Below, in pieces: positions 13,046-25,707 of a stretch of 64,000 nt of DNA (positions are counted from its first letter, which is position 1; each line of letters starts with the position of its first letter). The DNA lies in contig NW_025316727.1 in assembly GCF_910594005.1 (NCBI RefSeq), positions 124,001-188,000 of the forward strand. Reading direction: 5' to 3'. A program made the position numbers and the translations under genes. Origin of the DNA: Cervus elaphus (Eukaryota > Chordata > Mammalia > Artiodactyla > Cervidae). Under the pieces are notes generated by a model. It searched no databases, had not been told where the DNA came from, and saw only the letters and a program-made list of their open reading frames with translations.

Positions 13046-16000
13046 GTATTTTTCAGACTCTTTCATGCTCCCCATATTTTTCACACCTTTTCAGGCTCCT
13101 CGTATTTTTCACACCTTTTCAGGCTCCTCCTATTTTTCACACCCTTTCATGCTCCTCGTATTTTTCAGGCCTTCTCATGCTCCTCGGATTTTTCACACCT
13201 TTTCAGGCTTCTCGTATTTTAAACACCTTTTCAGGCTCCTCGTATTTTTCACACCTTTTCAAGCTCCTCGTATTTTTCACACCTTTTCAGGCTACTCGTA
13301 TTTTTCAAGCCTTTTCATTCTCCTCGAATGTTTCACACCTTTACAGGTTCCTCATAGTTTTCACACCTTTTCATGCTCCTTGTATTTTTCAGGCCTTTTC
13401 ATGCTCCTCGTTTTTTTCACACCTTTTCAGGCTCCTCGTATTTTTCAGGCCTTTTCATGCTCCTCGTCTTTTTCACACCTTTTCAGGCTCCTCATAGTTT
13501 TCACACCTTTTCAGGCTCCTCATATTTTTCAGGCCTTTTCAGGCTCCTCATATTTTTCACAGCTTTTCAGGCTCCTCGTATTTTGACACCTTTTCAGGCT
13601 CCTCATATTTTTCAGGCCTCTTCAGGCTCCTCATATTTTTCACACCTTTTCAGGTTCCTCGTATTTTTACACCTAATCAGGCTCCTCGTATTTTTCACAA
13701 CTTTTCAGGCTACTCGTATTTTTCATACGTTTTCATGCTTCTCGTGTTTTTCAGGCCTTTTCAAGCTTCTCGTATTTTTCAGGCCTTTTCCTGCTCCTCG
13801 TATTTTTCACATCTTTTCAAGCTCCTCATATTTTTCACACGTTTTCATGCTCCTCGTATTTTCACACCTTTTCAGTCTCCTCGTACTTTTCACACCTTTT
13901 CAAGCTCCTCGTATTTTTCACATCTTTTCAGCCTCTTCGTATTTTTCACACCTTTTCAGGCTCCTTGTATTTTCCACAACTTTTCAGGCTACTCGTATTT
14001 TTCATACCTTTTCATGCTCCTCATATTTTTCAGGCCTTTTCAGGCTTCTCATATTTTTCATATCTTTTCATGCTCCTCGTATTTATCACACCTTTTCAGG
14101 TTCCTCATAATATTCAGGCCTTTTTTGCTCCTCATGTTTTTCAGGTCTTTTCAGACTCTTCGTATTTTTCACACCTTTTCATGCTCTTCGTATTTTTCAA
14201 ACATTTTCAGGCTCCTCATATTTTTCACCCCTTTACAGGCTCCTCATATTTTTCACACCTTTTGAGGCTCCTGGTATTTTTCACAGCTTTTCAGGCTGAT
14301 CGTATTTTTCAGGCATTTTCAGGCTCCTCGTATTTTTCAGGCATTTTCAGGCTTCTCGTATTTTTAAGGCCTTTTCAGGCTCCTCTTATTTTTCACACCT
14401 TTTCAAGCTCCTCATATTTTCCAGGCCTTTTCATGCTCCTCGTATTTTTCAGGCCTTTTCATGCTCCTCGGATTTTTCAGGACTTTTCATGCTCCTCATA
14501 TTTTTCAGGTCTTTTCATGCTATTCGTATTTTCACACCTTTTCAGGCTCCTCGTATTTTTACACATTTTCAGGCTCCTCGTATTTTTCACACCTTTTCAG
14601 GCTCCTCGTATTTTTCACACCTTTTCAGGCTACTCGTATTTTTCACAGCTTTTCAGCGTTCTCGTATTTTTCACAGCTTTTCAGTCTCCTCATATTTTTC
14701 ACACGTTTTCAGGCTCCTCGTATTTTTCAGACTCTTTCATACTCCCCATATTTTTCACACCTTTTCAGGCTCCTCGTATTTTTCACACCTTTTCAGGCTC
14801 CTCCTATTTTTCACACCCTTTCATGCTCCTCGTATTTTTCAGGCCTTTTCAGGCTCCTCGTATTTTTCACACATTTTCATGCTCCTCGTATTTTTCAGGC
14901 CTTTTCAGACTCCTCGTATTTTTCACACCTTTTCAGGCTCCTCGTATATTTCAGACCTTTTCTGGGTCCTCGTATTTTTCAGAACTTTTCATGCTCCTCG
15001 TATTTTTCACACCTGTTTATGTTCCTCGAATTTTTCACACCTTTTCAGGCTCCTCGTATTTTTCAGACCTTTTTATGCTCCTCTTGTTTTTCAGGCCTTT
15101 TCATGCTCCTCGTATTTTTCAGGCCTTCTCATGCTCCTCGGATTTTTCACACCTTTTCAGGCTCCTCGTATTTTAAACACCTTTTCATGCTCCTCGTATT
15201 TTTCACACCTGTTCATGCTCCTCGTATTTTTCACACCTTTTCAGGCTACTCGTATTTTTCATACCTTTTCATGCTCCTCGTATTTTTCAGGCCTTTTCAG
15301 GCTTCTCGTATTTTTCAGGCCTTTTCATCCTCCTCGTATTTTTCACACCTTTTCAGGCTCCTCTTTTTTTGCAGGCCTTTTCATTCTCCTCGAATTTTTC
15401 ACACCTTTTCAGGTTCCTCATAGTTTTCACACCTTTTCATGCTCCTTGTATTTTTCAGGCCTTTTCATACTCCTCGTTTTTTTCACACCTTTTCAGGCTA
15501 CTCGTATTTTTGATAACTTTTCATGCTCCTCATATTTTTCAGACCTTTTATGCTTCTTGTATTTTTCAGGCCTTTTCATGCTCCTCATATTTTTCAGGCC
15601 TTTTCAGGCTCACCGTATTTTTCACACTTTTCATGCTTCTCGTATTTTTCAGGCCTTTTCAGGCTCCTCGTATTTTTCAGGCCTTTTCAGGCTCCTCGTA
15701 TTTTTCAGGCCTTTTCAGGCTCCTCATATTTTTCAGGCTTTTTCACGCTCCTCGTATTTTTCACACATTCTCAGGCTCCTCGTATTTTTCATACCTTTTC
15801 ATGATCCTCGTATTTTTCACAACTTTTCAGGCTACTCGTATTTTTGATAACTTTTCATGCTCCTCATATTTTTCAGGCCTTTTATGCTTCTTGTATTTTT
15901 CAGGCCTTTTCATGCTCCTCATATTTTCAGGCCTTTTCAGGCTCCTCGTATTTTTCACACTTTTCATACTCCTCGTATTTTTCAGGCCTTTTCAGGCTCC

Positions 16001-16531
16001 TCGTATTTTTCAGGCCTTTTCAGGCTCCTCATATTTTTCAGGCTTTTTCACGCTCCTGTATTTTTCACACATTCTCAGGCTCCTCGTATTTTTCATACCT
16101 TTTCATGATCCTCGTATTTTTCAGGCCTTTTTATGCTCCTCTTATTTTTCAGGCCTTTTCATGCTCCTCATATTTTTCAGGTCTTTTCATGCTCCTCGTA
16201 TTTTCACACCTTTTCAGGCATCTCATATTTTTACACATTTTCAGGCTCCTCGTATTTTTCAGGCCTTCTCATGCTCCTCGTATTTTTCAGGCCTTTTCAG
16301 GCTCCTCGTATTTTTCACACCTTTTCAGGCTCCTCGTATTTTTCACACCTTTCCAGCCTCCTCCTATTTTTCACAGCTTTTCAGCGTCCTCGTATTTTTC
16401 ACAGCTTTTCAGGCTCCTCATATTTTTCACACGTTTTCAGGCTCCTCGTGTGTTTCACACCTTTTCATGCTCCTCATATTTTTCAGGCCTTTTCAGGCTT
16501 CTCGTATTTTTCATATCTTTTCATGCTCCTC

Positions 16532-17116
16532 GTATTTATCACACCTTTTCAGGCTCCTCATAATATTCAGGCCTTTTAATGCTGCTCATGTTTTTCAGGT
16601 CTTTTCAGGCTCCTCCTATTTTTCACACCTTTTCAGGCTCCTCGTAATTTTCATGCCTTTTCTGGCTCCTCGTATTTTTCACACCTTTTCATGCTCTTCG
16701 TTTTTTTCAAACATTTTCAGGCTCCTCATATTTTTCACCCCTTTACAGGCTCCTCATATTTTTCACACCTTTGAGGCTCCTGGTATTTTTCACAGCTTTT
16801 CAGGCTGATCGTATTTTTCAGGCATTTTCAGGCTCCTCGTATTTTTCAGGCATTTTCAGGCTTCTCGTATTTTTAAGGCCTTTTCAGGCTCCTCTTATTT
16901 TTCACACCTTTTCAAGCTCCTCATATTTTTCAGGCCTTTTCATGCTCCTCGTATTTTTCAGGCCTTTTCATGCTCCTCGGATTTTTCAGGACTTTTCATG
17001 CTCCTCATATTTTTCAGGTCTTTTCATGCTCTTCGTATTTTCACACCTTTTCAGGCTCCTCGTATTTTTACACATTTTCAGGCTCCTCGTATATTTCACA
17101 CCTTTTCAGGCTCCTC
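16532..17116 (+). repeat. Nested 585-bp duplication, copy 1 (inside second 4.66-kb HOR)
   Basis: Counterpart of 11876-12460 at +4656. It carries CATAATATTCAGG at 16559 and the CTGATCG unit near 16805. It differs from its counterpart by a CTTCGTTTTTTTC unit near 16700. Confidence 0.85.
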
Positions 17117-17701
17117 GTATTTATCACACCTTTTCAGGCTCCTCATAATATTCAGGCCTTTTAATGCTGCTCATGTTTTTCAGGTCTTTTCAGGCTCCTC
17201 CTATTTTTCACACCTTTTCAGGCTCCTCGTAATTTTCATGCCTTTTCTGGCTCCTCGTATTTTTCACACCTTTTCATGCTCTTCGTATTTTTCAAACATT
17301 TTCAGGCTCCTCATATTTTTCACCCCTTTACAGGCTCCTCATATTTTTCACACCTTTGAGGCTCCTGGTATTTTTCACACCTTTTCAGGCTCATCGTATT
17401 TTTCAGGCATTTTCAGGCTCCTCGTATTTTTCAGGCATTTTCAGGCTTCTCATATTTTTAAGGCCTTTTCAGGCTCCTCTTATTTTTCACACCTTTTCAA
17501 GCTCCTCATATTTTTCAGGCCTTTTCATGCTCCTCGTATTTTTCAGGCCTTTTCATGCTCCTCGGATTTTTCAGGACTTTTCATGCTCCTCATATTTTTC
17601 AGGTCTTTTCATGCTCTTCGTATTTTCACACCTTTTCAGGCTCCTCGTATTTTTACACATTTTCAGGCTCCTCGTATATTTCACACCTTTTCAGGCTCCT
17701 C
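17117..17701 (+). repeat. Nested 585-bp duplication, copy 2 (inside second 4.66-kb HOR)
   Basis: Counterpart of 12461-13045 at +4656, with CATAATATTCAGG at 17144 and the CTCATCG unit near 17393. Like its counterpart, it is followed by sequence leading to the CAGACTCTTTCATGCTCCCC unit, but here with four extra monomers in between. Confidence 0.85.
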
Positions 17702-18170
17702 GTATTTTTCACACCTTTTCAGGCTACTCGTATTTTTCACAGCTTTTCAGCGTCCTCGTATTTTTCACAGCTTTTCAGGCTCCTCATATTTTTCACACGT
17801 TTTCAGGCTCCTCGTATTTTTCAGACTCTTTCATGCTCCCCATATTTTTCACACCTTTTCAGGCTCCTCGTATTTTTCACACCTTTTCAGGCTCCTCCTA
17901 TTTTTCACACCCTTTCATGCTCCTCGTATTTTTCAGGCCTTCTCATGCTCCTCGGATTTTTCACACCTTTTCAGGCTTCTCGTATTTTAAACACCTTTTC
18001 AGGCTCCTCGTATTTTTCACACCTTTTCAAGCTCCTCGTATTTTTCACACCTTTTCAGGCTACTCGTATTTTTCATACCTTTTCATGCTCCTCGTATTTT
18101 TCAGGCCTTTTCATGCTTCTCGTATTTTTCAGGCCTTTCATCCTCCTCGTATTTTTCACACCTTTTCAGG

Positions 18171-20348
18171 CTCCTCTTTTTTTTTCAGGCCTTTTCATTC
18201 TCCTCGAATTTTTCACACCTTTTCAGGTTCCTCATAGTTTTCACACCTTTTCATGCTCCTTGTATTTTTCAGGCCTTTTCATGCTCCTCGTTTTTTTCAC
18301 ACCTTTTCAGGCTCCTCGTATTTTTCAGGCCTTTTCATGCTCCTCGTATTTTTCACACCTTTTCAGGCTCCTCGTATTTTTCAGGCCTTTTCATGCACCT
18401 CGTATATAGCAGGCCTTTTCAGGATCCTCGTATTTTTCACACCTTTTCATGCTCCTCGTATTTTTCAGGCCTTTTCAGGCTCCTCGTATTTTTCAGGCCT
18501 TTTCAGGCTCCTAGTATTTTTCACACCTTTTCAGGCTCCTCGTATTTTTCAGGCCTTTTCAGGCTCCTCGTATTTTTCACACCTTTTCAGGCTCCTCGTA
18601 TTTTTCAGGCCTTTTCAGGCTCCTCGTATTTTTCACACCTTTTCAGGCTCTTCGTATTTTTCAGGCATTTTCAGTCTCCTCGTATTTCTCAGGCCTTTTC
18701 AGGCAACTCGTATTTTTCAGACCTTTTCAGGCTCCTCATATTTTTCAGGCCTTTTCATGCTCCTCATGTTTTTCAGGCCTTTTCAGGCTCCTCGCAATTT
18801 TCACAGCTTTTCAGGCTCCTCGTCTTTTTCACACCTTTTCAGGCTCCTCATAGTTTTCACACCTTTTCAGGCTCCTCATATTTTTCAGGCATTTTCATCC
18901 TCCTCGTATTTTTCAGGCCTTTTCATGCTCCTCATATTTTTCACAGCTTTTCAGGCTCCTCGTATTTTTACACCTTTTCAGGCTCCTCATATTTTTCAGG
19001 CCTTTTCAGGCTCCTCATATTTTTAACACCTTTTCAGGTTCCTCGTATTTTTACACCTTTTCAGGCTCCTCGTATTTTTCACAACTTTTCAGGCTACTCG
19101 TATTTTTCACACCTTTTCATGCTTCTCGTATTTTTCAGGCCTTTTCAAGCTTCTCGTATTTTTCAGGCCTTTTCCTGCTCCTCGTATTTTTCACATCTTT
19201 TCAAGCTCCTCATATTTTTCACACATTTTCATGCTCCTCGTATTTTTCACACCTTTTCAGCCTCTTCGTATTTTTCACACCTTTTCAGGCTCCTCGTATT
19301 TTTCATACCTTTTCATGCTCCTCGTATTTTTCAGGCCTTTTCATGCTCCTCATATTTTTCAGGCCTTTTATGCTTCTTGTATTTTTCAGGCCTTTTCATT
19401 CTCCTCATATTTTTCAGGCCTTTTCAGTCTCCTCGTATTTTTCACACTTTTCATGCTCCTTGGATTTTTCAGGACTTTTCATGCTCCTCATATTTTTCAG
19501 GCCTTTTCAGGCTCCTCGTATTTTTCAGGCCTTTTCAGTCTCCTCGTATTTTTCACACTTTTCATGCTCCTTGGATTTTTCAGGACTTTTCATGCTCCTC
19601 ATATTTTTCAGGCCTTTTCAGGCTCCTCGTATTTTTCAGGCCTTTTCAGGCTCCTCGTATTTTTCAGGCCTTTTCATGCTCCTCATATTTTTCAGGCCTT
19701 TTCATGCTCCTCGTATTTTTCAGGCCTTTTCATGCTCCTCGGATTTTTCAGGACTTTTCATGCTCCTCATATTTTTCAGGTCTTTTCATGCTCTTCGTAT
19801 TTTCACACCTTTTCAGGCTCCTCGTATTTTTACACATTTTCAGGCTCCTCGTATATTTCACACCTTTTCAGGCTCCTCGTATTTTTCACACCTTTTCAGG
19901 CTACTCGTATTTTTCACAGCTTTTCAGCGTCCTCGTATTTTTCACAGCTTTTCAGGCTCCTCATATTTTTCACACGTTTTCAGGCTCCTCGTATTTTTCA
20001 GACTCTTTCATGCTCCCCATATTTTTCACACCTTTTCAGGCTCCTCGTATTTTTCACACCTTTTCAGGCTCCTCCTATTTTTCACACCCTTTCATGCTCC
20101 TCGTATTTTTCAGGCCTTCTCATGCTCCTCGGATTTTTCACACCTTTTCAGGCTTCTCGTATTTTAAACACCTTTTCAGGCTCCTCGTATTTTTCACACC
20201 TTTTCAAGCTCCTCGTATTTTTCACACGTTTTCAGGCTACTCGTATTTTTCATACCTTTTCATGCTCCTCGTATTTTTCAGGCCTTTTCATGCTTCTCGT
20301 ATTTTTCAGGCCTTTTCATCCTCCTCGTATTTTTCACACCTTTTCAGG
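18171..20348 (+). repeat. 2.1-kb HOR family, copy 1 (2178 bp)
   Basis: Delimited from one long-T unit (CTCCTC then nine T) to the next. It contains the diagnostic unit GTATATAGCAGG at 18402, followed by CTTTTCAGGATCCTCG. Against copy 2 it has two extra monomers (56 bp) near 18.5 kb: a CTCCTAGTATTTTTC unit and its neighbour are present here and absent at 20.7 kb. The nine-T form of the marker is confined to this family (18171, 20349, 22471); other long-T units have eight T or a variant. Confidence 0.88.
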
Positions 20349-22470
20349 CTCCTCTTTTTTTTTCAGGCCTTTTCATTCTCCTCGAATTTTTCACACCTTT
20401 TCAGGTTCCTCATAGTTTTCACACCTTTTCATGCTCCTTGTATTTTTCAGGCCTTTTCATGCTCCTCGTTTTTTTCACACCTTTTCAGGCTCCTCGTATT
20501 TTTCAGGCCTTTTCATGCTCCTCGTATTTTTCACACCTTTTCAGGCTCCTCGTATTTTTCAGGCCTTTTCATGCACCTCGTATATAGCAGGCCTTTTCAG
20601 GATCCTCGTATTTTTCACACCTTTTCATGCTCCTCGTATTTTTCAGGCCTTTTCAGGCTCCTCGTATTTTTCAGGCCTTTTCAGGCTCCTCGTATTTTTC
20701 ACACCTTTTCAGGCTCCTCGTATTTTTCAGGCCTTTTCAGGCTCCTCGTATTTTTCACACCTTTTCAGGCTCTTCGTATTTTTCAGGCATTTTCAGTCTC
20801 CTCGTATTTCTCAGGCCTTTTCAGGCAACTCGTATTTTTCAGACCTTTTCAGGCTCCTCATATTTTTCAGGCCTTTTCATGCTCCTCATGTTTTTCAGGC
20901 CTTTTCAGGCTCCTCGCAATTTTCACAGCTTTTCAGGCTCCTCGTCTTTTTCACACCTTTTCAGGCTCCTCATAGTTTTCACACCTTTTCAGGCTCCTCA
21001 TATTTTTCAGGCATTTTCATCCTCCTCATGTTTTTCAGGCCTTTTCATGCTCCTCATATTTTTCACAGCTTTTCAGGCTCCTCGTATTTTTACACCTTTT
21101 CAGGCTCCTCATATTTTTCAGGCCTTTTCAGGCTCCTCATATTTTTAACACCTTTTCAGGTTCCTCGTATTTTTACACCTTTTCAAGCTCCTCGTATTTT
21201 TCACAACTTTTCAGGCTACTCGTATTTTTCATACCTTTTCATGCTTCTCGTGTTTTTCAGGCCTTTTCAAGCTTCTCGTATTTTTCAGGCCTTTTCCTGC
21301 TCCTCGTATTTTTCACATCTTTTCAAGCTCCTCATATTTTTCACACATTTTCATGCTCCTCGTATTTTTCACATCTTTTCAGCCTCTTCGTATTTTTCAC
21401 ACCTTTTCAGGCTCCTCGTATTTTTCACACCTTTTCATGCTCCTCGTATTTTTCAGGCCTTTTCATGCTCCTCATATTTTTCAGGCCTTTTATGCTTCTT
21501 GTATTTTTCAGGCCTTTTCATTCTCCTCATATTTTTCAGGCCTTTTCAGTCTCCTCGTATTTTTCACACTTTTCATGCTCCTTGGATTTTTCAGGACTTT
21601 TCATGCTCCTCATATTTTTCAGGCCTTTTCAGGCTCCTCGTATTTTTCAGGCCTTTTCAGTCTCCTCGTATTTTTCACACTTTTCATGCTCCTTGGATTT
21701 TTCAGGACTTTTCATGCTCCTCATATTTTTCAGGCCTTTTCAGGCTCCTCGTATTTTTCAGGCCTTTTCAGGCTCCTCGTATTTTTCAGGCCTTTTCAAG
21801 CTCCTCATATTTTTCAGGCCTTTTCATGCTCCTCGTATTTTTCAGGCCTTTTCATGCTCCTCGGATTTTTCAGGACTTTTCATGCTCCTCATATTTTTCA
21901 GGTCTTTTCATGCTATTCGTATTTTCACACCTTTTCAGGCTCCTCGTATTTTTACACATTTTCAGGCTCCTCGTATATTTCACACCTTTTCAGGCTCCTC
22001 GTATTTTTCACACCTTTTCAGGCTACTCGTATTTTTCACAGCTTTTCAGCGTCCTCGTATTTTTCACAGCTTTTCAGGCTCCTCATATTTTTCACACGTT
22101 TTCAGGCTCCTCGTATTTTTCAGACTCTTTCATGCTCCCCATATTTTTCACACCTTTTCAGGCTCCTCGTATTTTTCACACCTTTTCAGGCTCCTCCTAT
22201 TTTTCACACCCTTTCATGCTCCTCGTATTTTTCAGGCCTTCTCATGCTCCTCGGATTTTTCACACCTTTTCAGGCTTCTCGTATTTTAAACACCTTTTCA
22301 GGCTCCTCGTATTTTTCACACCTTTTCAAGCTCCTCGTATTTTTCACACCTTTTCAGGCTACTCGTATTTTTCATACCTTTTCATGCTCCTCGTATTTTT
22401 CAGGCCTTTTCATGCTTCTCGTATTTTTCAGGCCTTTTCATCCTCCTCGTATTTTTCACACCTTTTCAGG
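20349..22470 (+). repeat. 2.1-kb HOR family, copy 2 (2122 bp)
   Basis: Copy of 18171-20348 lacking two monomers. GTATATAGCAGG is at 20580. The duplicated TTTTCAGTCTCCTCG - TTGGATTTTTCAGG stretch (two tandem repeats of about 120 bp at 21.5-21.7 kb) matches the pair at 19.4-19.6 kb. The long-T unit at 22471 begins the next copy. Confidence 0.88.
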
Positions 22471-25400
22471 CTCCTCTTTTTTTTTCAGGCCTTTTCATTC
22501 TCCTCGAATTTTTCACACCTTTTCAGGTTCCTCATAGTTTTCACACCTTTTCATGCTCCTTGTATTTTTCAAGCCTCTTCATGCTCCTCGTTTTTTTCAC
22601 ACCTTTTCAGGCTCCTCGTATTTTTCAGGCCTTTTCATGCTCCTCGTATTTTTCACACCTTTTCAGGCTCCTCGTATTTTTCAGGCCTTTTCATGCACCT
22701 CGTATATAGCAGGCCTTTTCAGGATCCTCGTATTTTTCACACCTTTTCATGCTCCTCGTATTTTTCAGGCCTTTTCAGGCTCCTCGTATTTTTCAGGCCT
22801 TTTCAGGCTCCTAGTATTTTTCACACCTTTTCAGGCTCCTCGTATTTTTCAGGCCTTTTCAGGCTCCTCGTATTTTTCACACCTTTTCAGGCTCCTCGTA
22901 TGTTTCAGGCCTTTTCAGGCTCCTCGTATTTTTCACACCTTTTCAGGCTCTTCGTATTTTTCAGGCATTTTCAGTCTCCTCGTATTTCTCAGGCCTTTTC
23001 AGGCAACTCGTATTTTTCAGACCTTTTCAGGCTCCTCATATTTTTCAGGCCTTTTCATGCTCCTCATGTTTTTCAGGCCTTTTCAGGCTCCTCGCAATTT
23101 TCACAGCTTTTCAGGCTCCTCGTCTTTTTCACACCTTTTCAGGCTCCTCATAGTTTTCACACCTTTTCAGGCTCCTCATATTTTTCAGGCATTTTCATCC
23201 TCCTCATGTTTTTCAGGCCTTTTCATGCTCCTCATATTTTTCACAGCTTTTCAGGCTCCTCGTATTTTTACACCTTTTCAGGCTCCTCATATTTTTCAGG
23301 CCTTTTCAGGCTCCTCATATTTTTAACACCTTTTCAGGTTCCTCGTATTTTTACACCTTTTCAGGCTCCTCGTATTTTTCACAACTTTTCAGGCTACTCG
23401 TATTTTTCATACCTTTTCATGCTTCTCGTGTTTTTCAGGCCTTTTCAAGCTTCTCGTATTTTTCAGGCCTTTTCCTGCTCCTCGTATTTTTCACATCTTT
23501 TCAAGCTCCTCATATTTTTCACACATTTTCATGCTCCTCGTATTTTTCACATCTTTTCAGGCTCCTCGTATTTTTCACACCTTTTCAGGCTCCTCGTATT
23601 TTTCATACCTTTTCATGCTCCTCGTATTTTTCAGGCCTTTTCATGCTCCTCATATTTTTCAGGCCTTTTATGCTTCTTGTATTTTTCAGGCCTTTTCATG
23701 CTCCTCATATTTTTCAGGCCTTTTCAGTCTCCTCGTATTTTTCACACTTTTCATGCTCCTTGGATTTTTCAGGACTTTTCATGCTCCTCATATTTTTCAG
23801 GCCTTTTCAGGCTCCTCGTATTTTTCAGGCCTTTTCAGGCTCCTCGTATTTTTCAGGCCTTTTCAAGCTCCTCATATTTTTCAGGCTTTATCACGCTCCT
23901 CGTATTTTTCACACATTCTCAGGCTCCTCGTATTTTTCATACCTTTTCATGATCCTCGTATTTTTCAGGCCTTTTTATGCTCCTCTTATTTTTCAGGCCT
24001 TTTCATGCTCCTCATATTTTTCAGGTCTTTTCATGCTCCTCGTATTTTCACACCTTTTCAGGCTTCTCGTATTTTTCAGACTCTTTCATACTCCCCATAT
24101 TTTTCACACCTTTTCAGGCTCCTCATATTTTACACACCTTTCCAGGCTCCTCGTATTTTTCACACTTTTCATACCCCTCGTATTTTTCAGGCCTTTTCAT
24201 GCTCCTCATATTTTTCAGGCCTTTTCAGGCTCCTCGTATTTTTCAGGCCTTTTCAGGCTCCTCGTATTTTTCAGGCCTTTTCAAGCTCCTCATATTTTTC
24301 AGGCTTTTTCACGCTCCTGTATTTTTCACACATTCTCAAGCTCCTCGTATTTTTCATACCTTTTCATGATCCTCGTATTTTTCAGGCCTTTTCATGCTCC
24401 TCATATTTTTCAGGTCTTTTCATGCTCCTCGTATTTTCACACCTTTTCAGGCATCTCATATTTTTACACATTTTCAGGCTCCTCGTATTTTTCAGGCCTT
24501 CTCATGCTCCTCGTATTTTTCAGGCCTTTTCAGGCTCCTCGTATTTTTCACACCTTTTCAGGCTCCTCGTATTTTTCACACCTTTCCAGGCTCCTCCTAT
24601 TTTTCACAGCTTTTCAGCGTCCTCGTATTTTTCACAGCTTTTCAGGCTCCTCATATTTTTCACACGTTTTCAGGCTCCTCGTGTGTTTCACACCTTTTCA
24701 TGCTCCTCATATTTTTCAGGCCTTTTCAGGCTTCTCGTATTTTTCATATCTTTTCATGCTCCTCGTATTTATCACACCTTTTCAGGCTCCTCATAATATT
24801 CAGGCCTTTTAATGCTGCTCATGTTTTTCAGGTCTTTTCAGGCTCCTCGTATTTTTCACACCTTTTCAGGCTCCTCGTAATTTTCATGCCTTTTCTGGCT
24901 CCTCGTATTTTTCACACCTTTTCATGCTCTTCGTATTTTTCAAACATTTTCAGGCTCCTCATATTTTTCACCCCTTTACAGGCTCCTCATATTTTTCACA
25001 CCTTTGAGGCTCCTGGTATTTTTCACACCTTTTCAGGCTCATCGTATTTTTCAGGCATTTTCAGGCTCCTCGTATTTTTCAGGCATTTTCAGGCTTCTCG
25101 TATTTTTAAGGCCTTTTCAGGCTCCTCTTATTTTTCACACCTTTTCAAGCTCCTCATATTTTTCAGGCCTTTTCATGCTCCTCGTATTTTTCAGGCCTTT
25201 TCATGCTCCTCGGATTTTTCAGGACTTTTCATGCTCCTCATATTTTTCAGGTCTTTTCATGCTCTTCGTATTTTCACACCTTTTCAGGCTCCTCGTATTT
25301 TTACACATTTTCAGGCTCCTCGTATTTTTCACACCTTTTCAGGCTACTCGTATTTTTCAGACTCTTTCATGCTCCCCATATTTTTCACACCTTTTCAGGC

Positions 25401-25707
25401 TCCTCGTATTTTTCACACCTTTTCAGGCTCCTCCTATTTTTCACACCCTTTCATGCTCCTCGTATTTTTCAGGCCTTCTCATGCTCCTCGGATTTTTCAC
25501 ACCTTTTCAGGCTTCTCGTATTTTAAACACCTTTTCAGGCTCCTCGTATTTTTCACACCTTTTCAAGCTCCTCGTATTTTTCACACCTTTTCAAGCTACT
25601 CGTATTTTTCATACCTTTTCATGCTCCTCGTATTTTTCAGGCCTTTTCATGCTTCTCGTATTTTTCAGGCCTTTTCATCCTCCTCGTATTTTTCACACCT
25701 TTTCAGG
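22471..25707 (+). repeat. Composite HOR, copy 1 (3237 bp)
   Basis: The first ~1.1 kb follows the 2.1-kb family at offset 2122 (GTATATAGCAGG at 22702; nine-T start). The rest follows the 4.66-kb family: CATAATATTCAGG at 24792, CACCCCTTTACAGG near 24970, CTCATCG near 25040. It therefore joins two HOR types within one unit. Small private differences from 20349-22470 include TTTTTCAAGCCTCTTC near 22568. Confidence 0.82.

Larger units (their letters stand above)
8641..13296 (+). repeat. 4656-bp higher-order repeat, copy 1
   Basis: Every rare variant from 8641 onward recurs 4656 bp later: TTTCAAGCC with GAATGTTTC at 8651 and 13307, the long-T unit at 10702 and 15358, and CATAATATTCAGG at 9450 and 14106. 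The offset stays at 4656 until about 13030. There this copy lacks four monomers (112 bp) present in copy 2, and goes directly from a GGCTACTCG unit to the CAGACTCTTTCATGCTCCCC unit. The left edge is set where the flanks diverge (CATCCTCC against CAAGCTCC). Copy 1 and copy 2 are directly adjacent. Confidence 0.9.
13297..18073 (+). repeat. 4768-bp higher-order repeat, copy 2
   Basis: Second copy of 8641-13296. It matches at offset 4656 for most of its length, and at 4768 after about 17690, because it contains a four-monomer block (including the TTTTCAGCGTCCTCG unit near 17751) absent from copy 1. Private changes include a T-to-G at the long-T unit (CTTTTTTTGCAGG at 15361-15373) and CACCTAATCAGG near 13672, where copy 1 has CACCTATTCAGG. 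The last part, from about 18000, is shared with the start of the next HOR family. Confidence 0.9.

Noticed and set aside
18402..18413. TATA-box-like promoter at GTATATAGCAGG and at TATATATCAG units
   Set aside because: They are point variants of the normal GTATTTTTCAGG stretch, recur with the HOR period, and have no gene downstream.
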